DNA from: an uncultured Flavobacteriales bacterium | GTDB taxonomy: Bacteria > Bacteroidota > Bacteroidia > Flavobacteriales > BACL11 | Direction: 5' to 3' | DNA length: 64,000 nucleotides | NCBI GenBank assembly: GCA_949372805.1 | Contig: CASIBH010000006.1 | Span: forward strand, 27,896-91,895 | Part shown: piece after piece, positions 27,701 to 35,795 of the stretch | How the letters are laid out: every line of letters starts with the position of its first letter | How positions within the stretch are numbered: the first letter of the stretch is position 1 | Program-made: the position numbers and the translations under genes | Notes under the pieces: generated by a model | Told to the model about the DNA's origin: nothing | The model's database searches: none | What the model saw: the letters and a program-made list of their open reading frames with translations, nothing else

Positions 27701-28107
27701 GTTATATCTTCCCACATGCCTTGGTACTTCATAACATTTTTGCGGCAAGCATTATTATAATCCTCAATAGATATTGTAGTTCCAATATCTTCTTTAGTTA
27801 TGTTTAATTCTTTTTCTACCCCCAGCTCAACTGGAAGACCGTGAGTATCCCAACCTGCTTTTCTATTAACATGAAACCCTTGAAGAGTTTTATACCTGCA
27901 AAACAAATCTTTAATTGTTCTAGCTATAACATGATGAATACCGGGCATACCATTAGCAGAAGGCGGCCCTTCGTAGAAAGTAAATTTCGAGCTGTCTTTT
28001 CTTAATTCAAGGCTTTGGTTAAAAACATCATCCTTGCTCCATTCTTCTAATACTTCTTTGTGAATTTGAGCAAGGTTTAGACTTTTATATTCTTTGAAAT
28101 AACTCAT
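24772..28107 (-). CDS. ileS: Isoleucine--tRNA ligase
   Basis: Charges tRNA-Ile and edits misactivated valine. The class I signatures are intact: PPSANGMPGIHH (HIGH) near residue 50 and NKMSKRLGNATDP (KMSKS). The editing domain contains AWTTTPWTLPSNTALGVG. At 1111 residues it is the long form typical of Bacteroidota, without an evident C-terminal zinc finger. It is the first gene of the ileS-dksA-like-lspA operon. Confidence 0.98.
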   Translation of the reverse strand: MSYFKEYKSLNLAQIHKEVLEEWSKDDVFNQSLELRKDSSKFTFYEGPPSANGMPGIHHVIARTIKDLFCRYKTLQGFHVNRKAGWDTHGLPVELGVEKELNITKEDIGTTISIEDYNNACRKNVMKYQGMWEDITSKMGYWVDMKSPYITYDNKYIESVWWLIKELHSKKLLYKGFTVQPFSPKAGTGLSTHELNQPGCYKNVKDTSAVAQFKVVKNDVSDFLVEKTSNDVYFIAWTTTPWTLPSNTALGVGKKIIYQLIETVNQYTGEYISVVIAKDLAHKYFKKTNSEINFKDYEVGSKELPFKLVGEFDGEKLKDLRYHQLLSYAKPDDGDAFKVILADFVTTEDGTGIVHLAPSFGSDDNLVAKQNKIGSLTLVNEQGKFLDCVTDFAGQYVKEEFYLEGEEKPKLSVDVQICVKLKNENKLFKSEKYEHSYPHCWRTDKPILYYPLDSWFVKTTEYKDRMIELNKTINWKPKSTGEGRFGNWLENLVDWNLSRSRFWGIPIPIWRTEDGTEEICIGSLEELKIEIEKSIKAGYMQKNPLHDFVVNDFSKENYSKFDLHRPYVDDIKLVSKSGKKMTREIDLIDVWFDSGSMPYAQIHYPFENKDLLKNNFPADFIAEGVDQTRGWFFTLHAISTLVFDSVAYKNVVSNGLVLDKNGNKMSKRLGNATDPFITIDKHGADATRWYMISNAQPWDNLKFDELGIIEVQRKFFGTLYNIYSFFALYANIDSFKYTSNSSNNIISREEIDQWIISELNTLIIEVEKSYEDYEPTKAARLIQDFVINKLSNWHIRLSRRRFWKGEFNEAKINAYKTVYDCLNTIVVISSPIAPFFMDKMYKDLNSSKLSVHLADFPKANPRHINIDLEKRMALAQKITSSILSIRKKEKIRVRQPLARFLISTNTSEVKSQIEAVKNIILSETNVKEIEFINSDSGIVTKKVKPNFKKLGPKFGKEIKSVIAKISLMSVEEISYLEKNANITLDKNLTLLMEDVEISSEDISGYSVSSGENYTVALDINLSEQLKQEGLAREFVNRIQRIRKDYDFDVTDKILINVIKNNIIEEAIKNNLTYICNETLAEDLIFSSIENINYVEIDLVENISCKVMIKKN

Positions 28108-28128
28108 GTTTTTTTAGGCTATATCGTG

Positions 28129-28136
28129 CAAATATA
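28129..28136 (-). promoter_or_regulatory. -7 box for the ileS operon
   Basis: Reads TATATTTG on the minus strand, 21 nt before the ileS ATG. Confidence 0.55.
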
Positions 28137-28173
28137 AGTTTTGCTTTTCAGATAAGCAATCATTAAAATTGAA

Positions 28174-29940
28174 TTATTTTGTAATAAAATTTATTCTACT
28201 ACTACCGTCGCTATAGATGTAAATCAGCGGCTGATTATAGAGCTCTTTAGCTGACCTTCCTAGTATATCAGTTATACTAATTAATTTTTTAGCTGTAGCC
28301 TCAGAAGACTCTAAAGTATTAGAGAGGATAGAGTAGCTATAAAACTCATATTCTGCTCTTTCAGGGTTTAGTTTAACAGCCTGACCATTATCTGCTTTAA
28401 TATAAAATTTAACTTGATTCCCAGAACTAAAAGGTAGTAGACAAGAGTAAATCCCATCATTTGCTAGCGCATCACCATTAACTCCATTATCATTCATATC
28501 AAAAGATTGAAATTTAGAATTAAAACTACTAGTTGTTGCCATTAAGCTAACCGAACTAGTGTTTAGAGCAGAAATACTTACAACATTATTTGAAATATTG
28601 ACAGAGAAAAGTTCTGGTGGTGCTAAAGATATTTCAGGATGTGTTGATAAATAGGGCAATCGATATCTTAAAGATGACATTATGCCTCCAAAGCCATAGC
28701 CACCCCAAGGAGCAAAGGAAATGTCTTCTTCCGCATTCGCATAAAAGTCGTTTAAAGAAAAAAGTTTGTTAGCGTCAGATGAGACCCCAGAAGCTGCAAT
28801 ACTCTGAATATCAGTAAGCTGACTTCTTATGTTATTTGTGTCTAATTCATTTATAATAGTTCTTAAGTGAGCAGTATATTGTTTTCTATAATCTTCATTA
28901 TTAAATAAGACATATGTTAAAGGTCTGTTTAGTGACTGGTCTTCCCCGTAATAAGGGTCAAATTGTTGTGGGTGGCTAGGCCCTTGAGGAGTAAAATAGT
29001 CCCAGCCCAATAGCGCATTTATAAAGCTTTGACTTAAGTCCCATGGTAACATTTGAAATAATCCGTCTTCTGCTTTGTATAAATAATAGTTATGGACATA
29101 GTATCCATTATATGAATCATAATTAGCAATTACTGTATTAACAGCAAAAGCCCACAAAACTCTATCAATATTTAGTACAGAATCTAGCTGGCCTGGATTG
29201 AATTTTAAGGTCTGTATAAGTTCTATTAAGTCTCCCCATCCATAATCTGATTTTAAATTATAACTACTATAATAACTAGTACTATCTAAAGTGCTGTACC
29301 AATTTAAACTTGGCTCGCCTCCAATAGGAGTTCCTGCTGTATCACAAAACATCCCACTACCATCACACTTGAATAGAGCACCATTATTTTCATTAAAATG
29401 TTTCTTTAAGAACTGTTGATTAATAGATTCGGTATTAACATACATGCCTAAATAATTTCCCTGTACATGAAGGCGTGTTAAATTTACCTCAACAGTTGGT
29501 AGATATTTTTTATAAATTTTTGAGGCAATATATTCTTTTGCAAAAGTTGCATCCATCCAAGCATTAGCAAGTTTTAGTTTCTTATAATTAAGAAACTTTT
29601 GACCAGAAACCCAATAGTTCATATCAATATTATATGGTACTTTTGGGACACCATTATCATTGGGGATGCAAAATGTTGAATTACCTTTATACCTAACTCC
29701 GGCACTATCAAATGAAACACCATTACAAGAAATAGTAGCTGGAATTCTAAATGAAGGATTTGTAAAAAAAGAATTCTGTAGAATATTGTGATAATTTGGG
29801 TCTTCAAATTCAATAAAAATATCTCTAATTGAATCCTTGTCATAAAGCCCGCCTGCTTGATCGTAAAGTTGCTGAGGGTCAAAAATACTTTGTGAAAAAC
29901 AGAAAGAGGGGAGACAAAAAATGAAAAATAGAAATCTCAT
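28174..29940 (-). CDS. Secreted CotH-kinase-like protein with a T9SS-type C-terminal tail
   Basis: A 588-residue exported protein. Residues 1-16 form a signal peptide. The body matches the CotH family, named for a Bacillus spore-coat protein kinase: GVRYKGNSTF, KKLKLANAWMDATFAKEY, VQGNYLGMYVNTESINQ, NYLYKAEDG-like YYLYKAEDGLFQMLPWDL. Where its partner has WDMD, this protein has WDLS, so one acidic metal-site residue may be missing. The last 40 residues (KKLISITDILGRSA, then YIYSDGSSRINFI) look like a type A T9SS sorting domain. It lies 8 nt after the gene for the larger CotH protein and is probably co-transcribed. Substrate unknown. Confidence 0.8.
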   Translation of the reverse strand: MRFLFFIFCLPSFCFSQSIFDPQQLYDQAGGLYDKDSIRDIFIEFEDPNYHNILQNSFFTNPSFRIPATISCNGVSFDSAGVRYKGNSTFCIPNDNGVPKVPYNIDMNYWVSGQKFLNYKKLKLANAWMDATFAKEYIASKIYKKYLPTVEVNLTRLHVQGNYLGMYVNTESINQQFLKKHFNENNGALFKCDGSGMFCDTAGTPIGGEPSLNWYSTLDSTSYYSSYNLKSDYGWGDLIELIQTLKFNPGQLDSVLNIDRVLWAFAVNTVIANYDSYNGYYVHNYYLYKAEDGLFQMLPWDLSQSFINALLGWDYFTPQGPSHPQQFDPYYGEDQSLNRPLTYVLFNNEDYRKQYTAHLRTIINELDTNNIRSQLTDIQSIAASGVSSDANKLFSLNDFYANAEEDISFAPWGGYGFGGIMSSLRYRLPYLSTHPEISLAPPELFSVNISNNVVSISALNTSSVSLMATTSSFNSKFQSFDMNDNGVNGDALANDGIYSCLLPFSSGNQVKFYIKADNGQAVKLNPERAEYEFYSYSILSNTLESSEATAKKLISITDILGRSAKELYNQPLIYIYSDGSSRINFITK

Positions 29941-29948
29941 AAAGGTTT

Positions 29949-32900
29949 TTACCTTATTAAATTAATAAAGCCATTTTCATGATGTTTCCAACCGTCGAAA
30001 TCCTGGAAATAAAGTTCATAAACATATGTTCCTGCTAACAAAGGAAAACCTTTAGTATGATGTCTTCCGTCCCAACCGTTTTCGCTGCTAAGTTCATTTA
30101 TATTTTCTGAGGAGAAAACGACTTCATTATATCGGTTATAGATATTTATTATAAATGTTTCCTCTCTTATACCATGGTATCTTATTTGAAACCTGTCATT
30201 TATGTCATCTGAATCTGGGGTGAAAGAGTTGGGTATATAGAACCAAAAATCATCACGAACTATTACAATTTTATATGTTGAGTCAGAGCATCCAAAAGCA
30301 TCTCTTACTAAAAGATTTATTTGATAGCTAGCAATTGAATCAGAATAAGTGTGAAAAGGGCTTGAGGCATTACTAAAAGGAGAGTTATCACCAAAACTCC
30401 AAAGCCAGCTATTTATATTACCAGTAGAAAGGTCAATCATTTTTGTTGAAGTATAAAGAATCGTCATTGTATCAGGCTCGGGAATAAACTCTGCTTTGGG
30501 AGCCTCAACAACTGTAATAAATGCTTGCCCACTTAGGTTTCCCGATTCAAAAGCATCTGAAAAACTAATCAAGTCATATGTACCTGCAACATTTGAGCTG
30601 ATATTATACGGAGTAGAGTTTGTTGAAATCTCTTCTTGTACGACACCATCAATTGAGTATTTAAATATAAATGGAGGAATCCCTCCAAGATCAACTTGAA
30701 TATTTGAAATATCATTTGTATTTGAGCAGATAGTGTCATTACCGCTTATAAATGCTGTAATAGTAGGGAGTAGGTATGTCTGTAAAACTATAGTATCATG
30801 GTGATTTGCATCAAAAACACTATTTTCAGTTGTATTGTTAGGAAGAAGGATAACACTATCGCTAGTCCAAGAACTAAATCCATATAAAGGGTCAAGACTT
30901 GGAACTAAGTTAACTGTCTCCCCTAAAATATAATTAACTGATTGAGGAAATATATTAATTAACTGACCATTTGCAGATATGGTGGTATTTGTTCCAGTTG
31001 GCTGAATATCAAATACAATATTTCTTGTAGGAGTTGGAGGGATAAAATTAGCTCTAATTGTAATATTTCCTTGAATATTTACAATTAAAGTGTCTACATA
31101 AGGGTCATAAACATAAGATCCGGCTGGTAAAATTTCCCAGTTTTGAAATGTTCCACTTTTTACTTCAAAAGGAAGGTTGACCCCACCAAATCGTTGATCA
31201 ATAAATGGTGTATTTAGATTATTGATAATATTACCATCACTCATTTCAACTTCTCCAATACCAATTATTTCTACAGAAACACTAAAAGGCCCAGAGAGTT
31301 GTGTGTAGCAAGGTACAAATCCTGTGTTCATAGAATCACAACGTGCTAAAATAAAATTTCTTAAGTCTTGAACATTGCCAAGCCAATCATTATAAGTTCC
31401 GCCACCCCATCTACTTATTTGTCTTGGCATTTCTGGGTTAATTATAGCAATCATACTATCTAAAAGACCTACCATATTTGCGCATGACAACGGGCCATTT
31501 GCAAGGTCTTGCCATCTATTAATATAATCATCAAAGAAATCAGGATTTGTTAATAGAGCATTCCAAATAGGGACATGACCTTGTCCGCCCGGATCATTTA
31601 AACTACTTGGGTCACACGGGTCTGCATTTGGAGATGTGCTTGGAACGCCTGTGTAATTGATATAATGATCAAAAGTAGCGTCCATATCCCAAAGTACATA
31701 ACGCCACTTCTTTTTATCACCATTAATATCTAGACCGCGCCACCATGCAGTATTCCAATTTAGCCAATCCGAAGCGACAACATATGAATTAAGAAGAAAG
31801 TAATCAATTATACTTCCAGTATTGTATATTCCTTTGACATAATCGTAGTTGGCCTGAACCGTCATCGGATTTGTAGTAATATAATTTTTTATAGCATCCC
31901 AATCTGTTTGTGCTTGTGGTCCCCCATATTCTGACCATGTTGCTCCCCAGGTTTTTAAGAACTGTAAGTCATTTTTTGATTGATCATAATAATAATCAGT
32001 GAAATCATGATCATCAGCTTTTTCTCTGATATCATAAACCCCCCAGTATTCCCCGTTTAGATATACAATACAAGGAGCATACGATCTTTCATCCATTCTT
32101 AAATCCGCTAGCTGCGAAAGATGATGAACATATTGATCTCTAATATGAGCGCCATCTTCGAAAGAGAAGTTATCATTTGCAGCTGCTTTTACTATTAACC
32201 TTTGAAACGAATCTCGATCTTTTGTTTCAAATATTTTATCATTTACAGCGTAATTGTATCCAAATTGGTCACGCATTATAAAATCAAAACCTCTTTGATC
32301 ATAAGCCCAGGAATCATTCCCATGTTTATTATATTCACCAGTTCCTTTATCAAGTAAACTTCCATTACTATCAAAATATTCAACCGTGCCTTGTGGCTCT
32401 AAATTCCAGCTTCCAGCAAGAAGATCCCCTAAATCTGTTCCGGCAATTGACAGAATAGATACTGTATGAGTATCATTTATAAAGTAAGTGTTATATTCTA
32501 AAAAACTTCTAGGAATACTTGAATTAGAACTATAAGCAACAGCTTTTAAAACAGTTGTAGAAGTAATATTAACTGGACTGTTGTAAACTAAAGATGTATT
32601 GTCTGGTAAACTACCATCTACAGTATAATAAATTGTAACGTTAGGGTCTGGAGAATTTATTGCAACATCAATTCCAGCACTATAGTACCCAGAAGGCAGA
32701 GAAAAGCTTGGTGTTGTTGCATAATCTAATAGTGCTCCATTGTTATTAGCTCCTGGACTAACTGTTGTTGTGAAGACACTCCAGTTTAAACCTCCATTCA
32801 CATCTCTTCCCCTAGAGTGAGTTTTTTGATGAGGAATTACTGTTATTGAATCTACAACATTTGCACTAACATCGGAAAGAACAAATATTTCATTACCTTT

Positions 32901-33233
32901 TGTTTGAGTAATTTTAAAATTTGTATGAGCAATTCCTCCAACTAGCTCATCTCTTCCTGAACAATAGATTAATGCAGTAGTATTTGCATTTAAAATAAAC
33001 GGCCCAGGAAACTGCCATTTTGTTAAGTTTGTGGCTTTGTCAGATAAATACCAACCGTTTAAATCAATAGAATTTGAAGAGGTGTTGTATATTTCAACCC
33101 AATCATGGTACTCACCATAGTTGTCTACAAAGCTATCAAAGTTTGCAGCAGAAAACTCATTTATTACAACTTGACCTTTAAGAGAAGATGAAAAAATAAT
33201 TGTAATAAATAAAAGATATATTTTTTTTAGCAT
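29949..33233 (-). CDS. Large secreted CotH-kinase-like protein with lamin-tail, chitobiase-like, PKD and gliding-motility C-terminal domains
   Basis: A 1094-residue secreted multidomain protein. Start ATG 33233 gives a signal peptide (LLFITIIFSSSLKGQ). Domains in order: lamin-tail domain (about 20-130, VVINEFSAANFD and WVEIYNTSSNSIDLNGWYLS); chitobiase/hexosaminidase C-terminal-like module (about 185-260, VTIYYTVDGSLPDNTS); CotH module (about 275-650, IVYLNGEYWGVYDIREK and YVLWDMDATFDHY); beta-rich region; PKD domain (SWLWSFGDNSPFSN); and a gliding-motility-associated C-terminal domain with IPNSFTPDSDDINDRF and GTYVYELYFQDFDGW, a type B T9SS signal. It probably acts on the cell surface or is released. 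Upstream TTG 33278 is rejected because it precedes the promoter box. Confidence 0.85.
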   Translation of the reverse strand: MLKKIYLLFITIIFSSSLKGQVVINEFSAANFDSFVDNYGEYHDWVEIYNTSSNSIDLNGWYLSDKATNLTKWQFPGPFILNANTTALIYCSGRDELVGGIAHTNFKITQTKGNEIFVLSDVSANVVDSITVIPHQKTHSRGRDVNGGLNWSVFTTTVSPGANNNGALLDYATTPSFSLPSGYYSAGIDVAINSPDPNVTIYYTVDGSLPDNTSLVYNSPVNITSTTVLKAVAYSSNSSIPRSFLEYNTYFINDTHTVSILSIAGTDLGDLLAGSWNLEPQGTVEYFDSNGSLLDKGTGEYNKHGNDSWAYDQRGFDFIMRDQFGYNYAVNDKIFETKDRDSFQRLIVKAAANDNFSFEDGAHIRDQYVHHLSQLADLRMDERSYAPCIVYLNGEYWGVYDIREKADDHDFTDYYYDQSKNDLQFLKTWGATWSEYGGPQAQTDWDAIKNYITTNPMTVQANYDYVKGIYNTGSIIDYFLLNSYVVASDWLNWNTAWWRGLDINGDKKKWRYVLWDMDATFDHYINYTGVPSTSPNADPCDPSSLNDPGGQGHVPIWNALLTNPDFFDDYINRWQDLANGPLSCANMVGLLDSMIAIINPEMPRQISRWGGGTYNDWLGNVQDLRNFILARCDSMNTGFVPCYTQLSGPFSVSVEIIGIGEVEMSDGNIINNLNTPFIDQRFGGVNLPFEVKSGTFQNWEILPAGSYVYDPYVDTLIVNIQGNITIRANFIPPTPTRNIVFDIQPTGTNTTISANGQLINIFPQSVNYILGETVNLVPSLDPLYGFSSWTSDSVILLPNNTTENSVFDANHHDTIVLQTYLLPTITAFISGNDTICSNTNDISNIQVDLGGIPPFIFKYSIDGVVQEEISTNSTPYNISSNVAGTYDLISFSDAFESGNLSGQAFITVVEAPKAEFIPEPDTMTILYTSTKMIDLSTGNINSWLWSFGDNSPFSNASSPFHTYSDSIASYQINLLVRDAFGCSDSTYKIVIVRDDFWFYIPNSFTPDSDDINDRFQIRYHGIREETFIINIYNRYNEVVFSSENINELSSENGWDGRHHTKGFPLLAGTYVYELYFQDFDGWKHHENGFINLIR

Positions 33234-33265
33234 GCCAGAGCTGTAAGGATTTAAATTAATTACCA

Positions 33266-33273
33266 CAAAGATA
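33266..33273 (-). promoter_or_regulatory. -7 box for the CotH-like gene pair
   Basis: Reads TATCTTTG on the minus strand, 32 nt before ATG 33233. Confidence 0.55.
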
Positions 33274-33336
33274 AACAATATTTAACATTTAAAAATTTGA
33301 CCTAAAAGTTTCTTAGTATTATTCCCAGGCATTTTC

Positions 33337-33344
33337 TACTTTTG
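33337..33344 (+). promoter_or_regulatory. -7 box for the PLP decarboxylase unit
   Basis: TACTTTTG lies 27 nt before ATG 33372. A short out-of-frame ATG at 33355 (eight codons) lies between. Confidence 0.55.
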
Positions 33345-33371
33345 TAAAAAATTTAATGAATAAAAGATTCT

Positions 33372-34766
33372 ATGCAGAATAATATTAAAGATGATTTAAT
33401 CCTTTTCAATGAAATTGTTAACGAATTTCTGAATGATGAAAAGTTAAATCCAATCTCTAAAAAAATTAATATTGAAGATTTACATAAAACATTAGACTTA
33501 TCATTAAGTGAAAACCCTATAACCAAAAAAGAATTTAGTGAGAGCTTAAGAAAACTTATACTTTCTAGCCCAAAATCATCTTCAAAGTTATTTTTTAATC
33601 AGCTCTTTGGGGGAAGACATAGTAAAGCTGTTATTGGAGATTTACTTGCTGTGCTATTAAATAATTCGATGGCAACCTATAAAATATCTGGACCCCAAGT
33701 TGGTGTTGAAAAAGAAATATTATTTCAAGTAAAAAATCTTATTGGATATAAAGAGAATTATGGCGGAACATTTCCTACTGGTGGCTCAATGAGTAATTTT
33801 ATGTCTCTTATAATTGCTAGAGATAAGAAAAACCTAGAGACAAGAAATACTGGTGTAAAACAAGATTTTATAATTTACGCCTCCGATAATGCACACTATT
33901 CAATTGCTAAAAATGCTTCTTTTTCTGGTATTGGAAAAGGTAATGTGCGCTATATTAAGTCAGATAGTTTTGGGTGTTTAGATTTGATAATTTTAGAGAA
34001 AACTATTAAATCTGACCTTAAAAAGGGCTACATACCGTTTTATATAAATGCTACAGCCGGAACAACAGTGTTAGGTGCGTTTGATAACATTAAAGAGATT
34101 AGCAAAATCAGTAAAAAATATAATTTATGGCTTCATGTTGATGGAGCCTGGGGTGGGGCTGTATTATTTTCTAAATTATATAAAAGGTTAATTAATGGTG
34201 TAGAAAATTCGGATTCATTTTGTTTTAATGCACATAAATCATTAGGAGCTCCTTTAAGTACTTCAATTTTTTTGGTTGCTGATAAAAAAGATTTACATAA
34301 TTCTTTTAGTAATGATGCCTCTTATTTATATCAAACTCATAATGAAGACTATAACCTTGGACAAACTTCTTTTGAGTGTGGTAGAAGAAATAACTCTCTA
34401 AAGCTTTGGACAATGTGGAAAGCAATTGGAACTTCTGGAATTTCTAAGATTATAGATCACCAGTTTGCTCTTGCCGACTATGCGCGTAATTATGTTAGAG
34501 CATCAAAAGATTATAAGCTTTATAGCTTTGATGACTCTCTATCAATATGTTTTAATTATAAAAACTTTGACCCTCAAGATCTTTGTACAAAACTGTATGA
34601 TTTAAATAAGTTAATGATAGGTTTTGGTTTTTTTGGAAAACAGTCATTTATTAGATTAGTAATTATTAATTCATCAAATTCTGAAAAAGAAATTTCCAAT
34701 TTCTTTAAAATTATTGAAGCATTTACATTAGAAAATCATAACTCTATTAAATCTATTGATATTTAA
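33372..34766 (+). CDS. PLP-dependent decarboxylase, cysteine sulfinate/aspartate/glutamate type
   Basis: Group II pyridoxal-phosphate decarboxylase of 464 residues. The PLP lysine is in FNAHKSLGAPL; LWLHVDGAWGGAVLFS holds the cofactor-binding Asp; FNQLFGG, GTTVLGAFD and the CGRR...LKLWTMWKAIG stretch recall animal cysteine sulfinic acid decarboxylase and GADL1 more than bacterial GadB. Products could be hypotaurine/taurine, beta-alanine or GABA. The active-site loop NNSMATYK differs from the NTSQYTYE and NTNMFTYE that I recall in CSAD and GAD, so substrate is open. Two DUF6695-like frames follow 40 nt downstream. Confidence 0.85.
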   Translation: MQNNIKDDLILFNEIVNEFLNDEKLNPISKKINIEDLHKTLDLSLSENPITKKEFSESLRKLILSSPKSSSKLFFNQLFGGRHSKAVIGDLLAVLLNNSMATYKISGPQVGVEKEILFQVKNLIGYKENYGGTFPTGGSMSNFMSLIIARDKKNLETRNTGVKQDFIIYASDNAHYSIAKNASFSGIGKGNVRYIKSDSFGCLDLIILEKTIKSDLKKGYIPFYINATAGTTVLGAFDNIKEISKISKKYNLWLHVDGAWGGAVLFSKLYKRLINGVENSDSFCFNAHKSLGAPLSTSIFLVADKKDLHNSFSNDASYLYQTHNEDYNLGQTSFECGRRNNSLKLWTMWKAIGTSGISKIIDHQFALADYARNYVRASKDYKLYSFDDSLSICFNYKNFDPQDLCTKLYDLNKLMIGFGFFGKQSFIRLVIINSSNSEKEISNFFKIIEAFTLENHNSIKSIDI

Positions 34767-34806
34767 ATAGTTTTTATCTTTTAAAAAAAGAGGTTATTTT
34801 AGCTAC

Positions 34807-35472
34807 ATGCAAAATGATTCAATTATTATATTAGCTTGGCCAGAGGCAATGGTTGCTGGTGCAAACTCATGGTATGATAAATACTTCTCAACTAAGGGAA
34901 AGTATCGAGTTGGACACTCTGCTTTAATTCTTGTTGATCATACTTCAGAAAAATTATTTTATTTTGACAACGGAAGATATCATACGCCTAGTGGATTTGG
35001 CAGGATTAGAAGTCAAGAGACTGACCCAGATATTAAAATTAAATCTCAATTAGTTCTAAATCGCAACAAAATTGTTAATATAAGTGAAATTTTATTAGAA
35101 GTAAAAAATAAAAAAGCATGCCACGGCAAAGGAACTCTTTACGCCTCAATTTTAAATAATGTATCATTTGAAAAGGCTTTTCTGTTCTCAAATAAAATGG
35201 TATCTAAAGGACTGGTTCCGTACGGTCCATTTGTTAGAAGAGGGACAAATTGTTCAAGATTTGTTTCAAAAGTAATGCAAGAATCTATGAGTTACTTTAT
35301 TTCCAATATTCGTCTCAAATTTCCAATAACTCTTTCGCCTTCACCCAAAAGAAATGTTAGTATTGCTAATAAAGATTTCTTTATAGTAAAAGAAGGTGAA
35401 TGTAAATTAATTAAAAGAAGTTTTTTCTCTTCATATTTTAAAAGTATAGAAAATGAATTATATAGCAGATAA
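34807..35472 (+). CDS. DUF6695-like protein, N-terminal part
   Basis: A 221-residue protein resembling, from memory, the first two-thirds of a Bacteroidota family of about 310-350 residues (DUF6695). It has no signal peptide. Visible conserved stretches are GHSALILVDHTSEKLFYFDNGRYHTP followed by GFGRIRSQETD, HGKGTLYASI, and RRGTNCSRFVSKVM. The His, Asp and Asn-Cys pattern recalls NlpC/P60-like or DUF4105-type cysteine hydrolases, but that is inference. It ends inside the start of the next frame, which seems to carry the missing C-terminal module. Confidence 0.65.
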   Translation: MQNDSIIILAWPEAMVAGANSWYDKYFSTKGKYRVGHSALILVDHTSEKLFYFDNGRYHTPSGFGRIRSQETDPDIKIKSQLVLNRNKIVNISEILLEVKNKKACHGKGTLYASILNNVSFEKAFLFSNKMVSKGLVPYGPFVRRGTNCSRFVSKVMQESMSYFISNIRLKFPITLSPSPKRNVSIANKDFFIVKEGECKLIKRSFFSSYFKSIENELYSR

Positions 35473-35737
35473 AAAGCCAGATTCAGTTCCTAATAAATCA
35501 CAGTGGCTTGGCGGAATGGGGGCGGGGTCTTGGTTTTATATTTTAAAAGATAATAATTTTTTTCACATTCAAAGATTTTCTAAAGAGGGTGACTTAGAGT
35601 GTTCTGGCCAATTTACATGTAGTCCAGAGGGATTTGATATAAATAAGCAATTTAAATTTATGTACTTATCTCACTGTAAGCTTTGTACAATTACCCAGAG
35701 GGATATAACCTATAAATTAGTAGCTTCAACATCTTAA
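35453..35737 (+). CDS. DUF6695-like protein, C-terminal module in a shifted frame
   Basis: A 94-residue frame overlapping the previous gene by 20 nt in the +1 frame. SQWLGGMGAGSWFYI and YLSHCKLCTITQRDI resemble the C-terminal module of full-length DUF6695-like proteins. Removing one base near 35450-35472 would join both frames into 309 residues, the family's usual size. Alternatively, the ATG at 35453 allows the module to be made as a separate, coupled protein. I cannot decide between a split gene and an indel. Confidence 0.55.
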   Translation: MNYIADKKPDSVPNKSQWLGGMGAGSWFYILKDNNFFHIQRFSKEGDLECSGQFTCSPEGFDINKQFKFMYLSHCKLCTITQRDITYKLVASTS

Positions 35738-35769
35738 AATTTAGAGTGTTTAATGAAGCAATATTTAAT

Positions 35770-35777
35770 TAAATTTG
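35770..35777 (+). promoter_or_regulatory. -7 box for the purF-type gene
   Basis: TAAATTTG lies 18 nt before the ATG at 35796. Confidence 0.55.
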
Positions 35778-35795
35778 CGCTATTAAAATCAGACA

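Noticed and set aside
28174..33233. The CotH pair as a recent horizontally acquired island.
   Set aside because: No integrase, transposase, direct repeats or tRNA flank the region, and base composition and promoter boxes look like the rest of the window.
33355..33381. Eight-codon ATG frame just before the PLP decarboxylase as a regulatory leader peptide.
   Set aside because: It has no repeated regulatory codons or attenuator hairpin, and it is easily expected by chance in AT-rich DNA.
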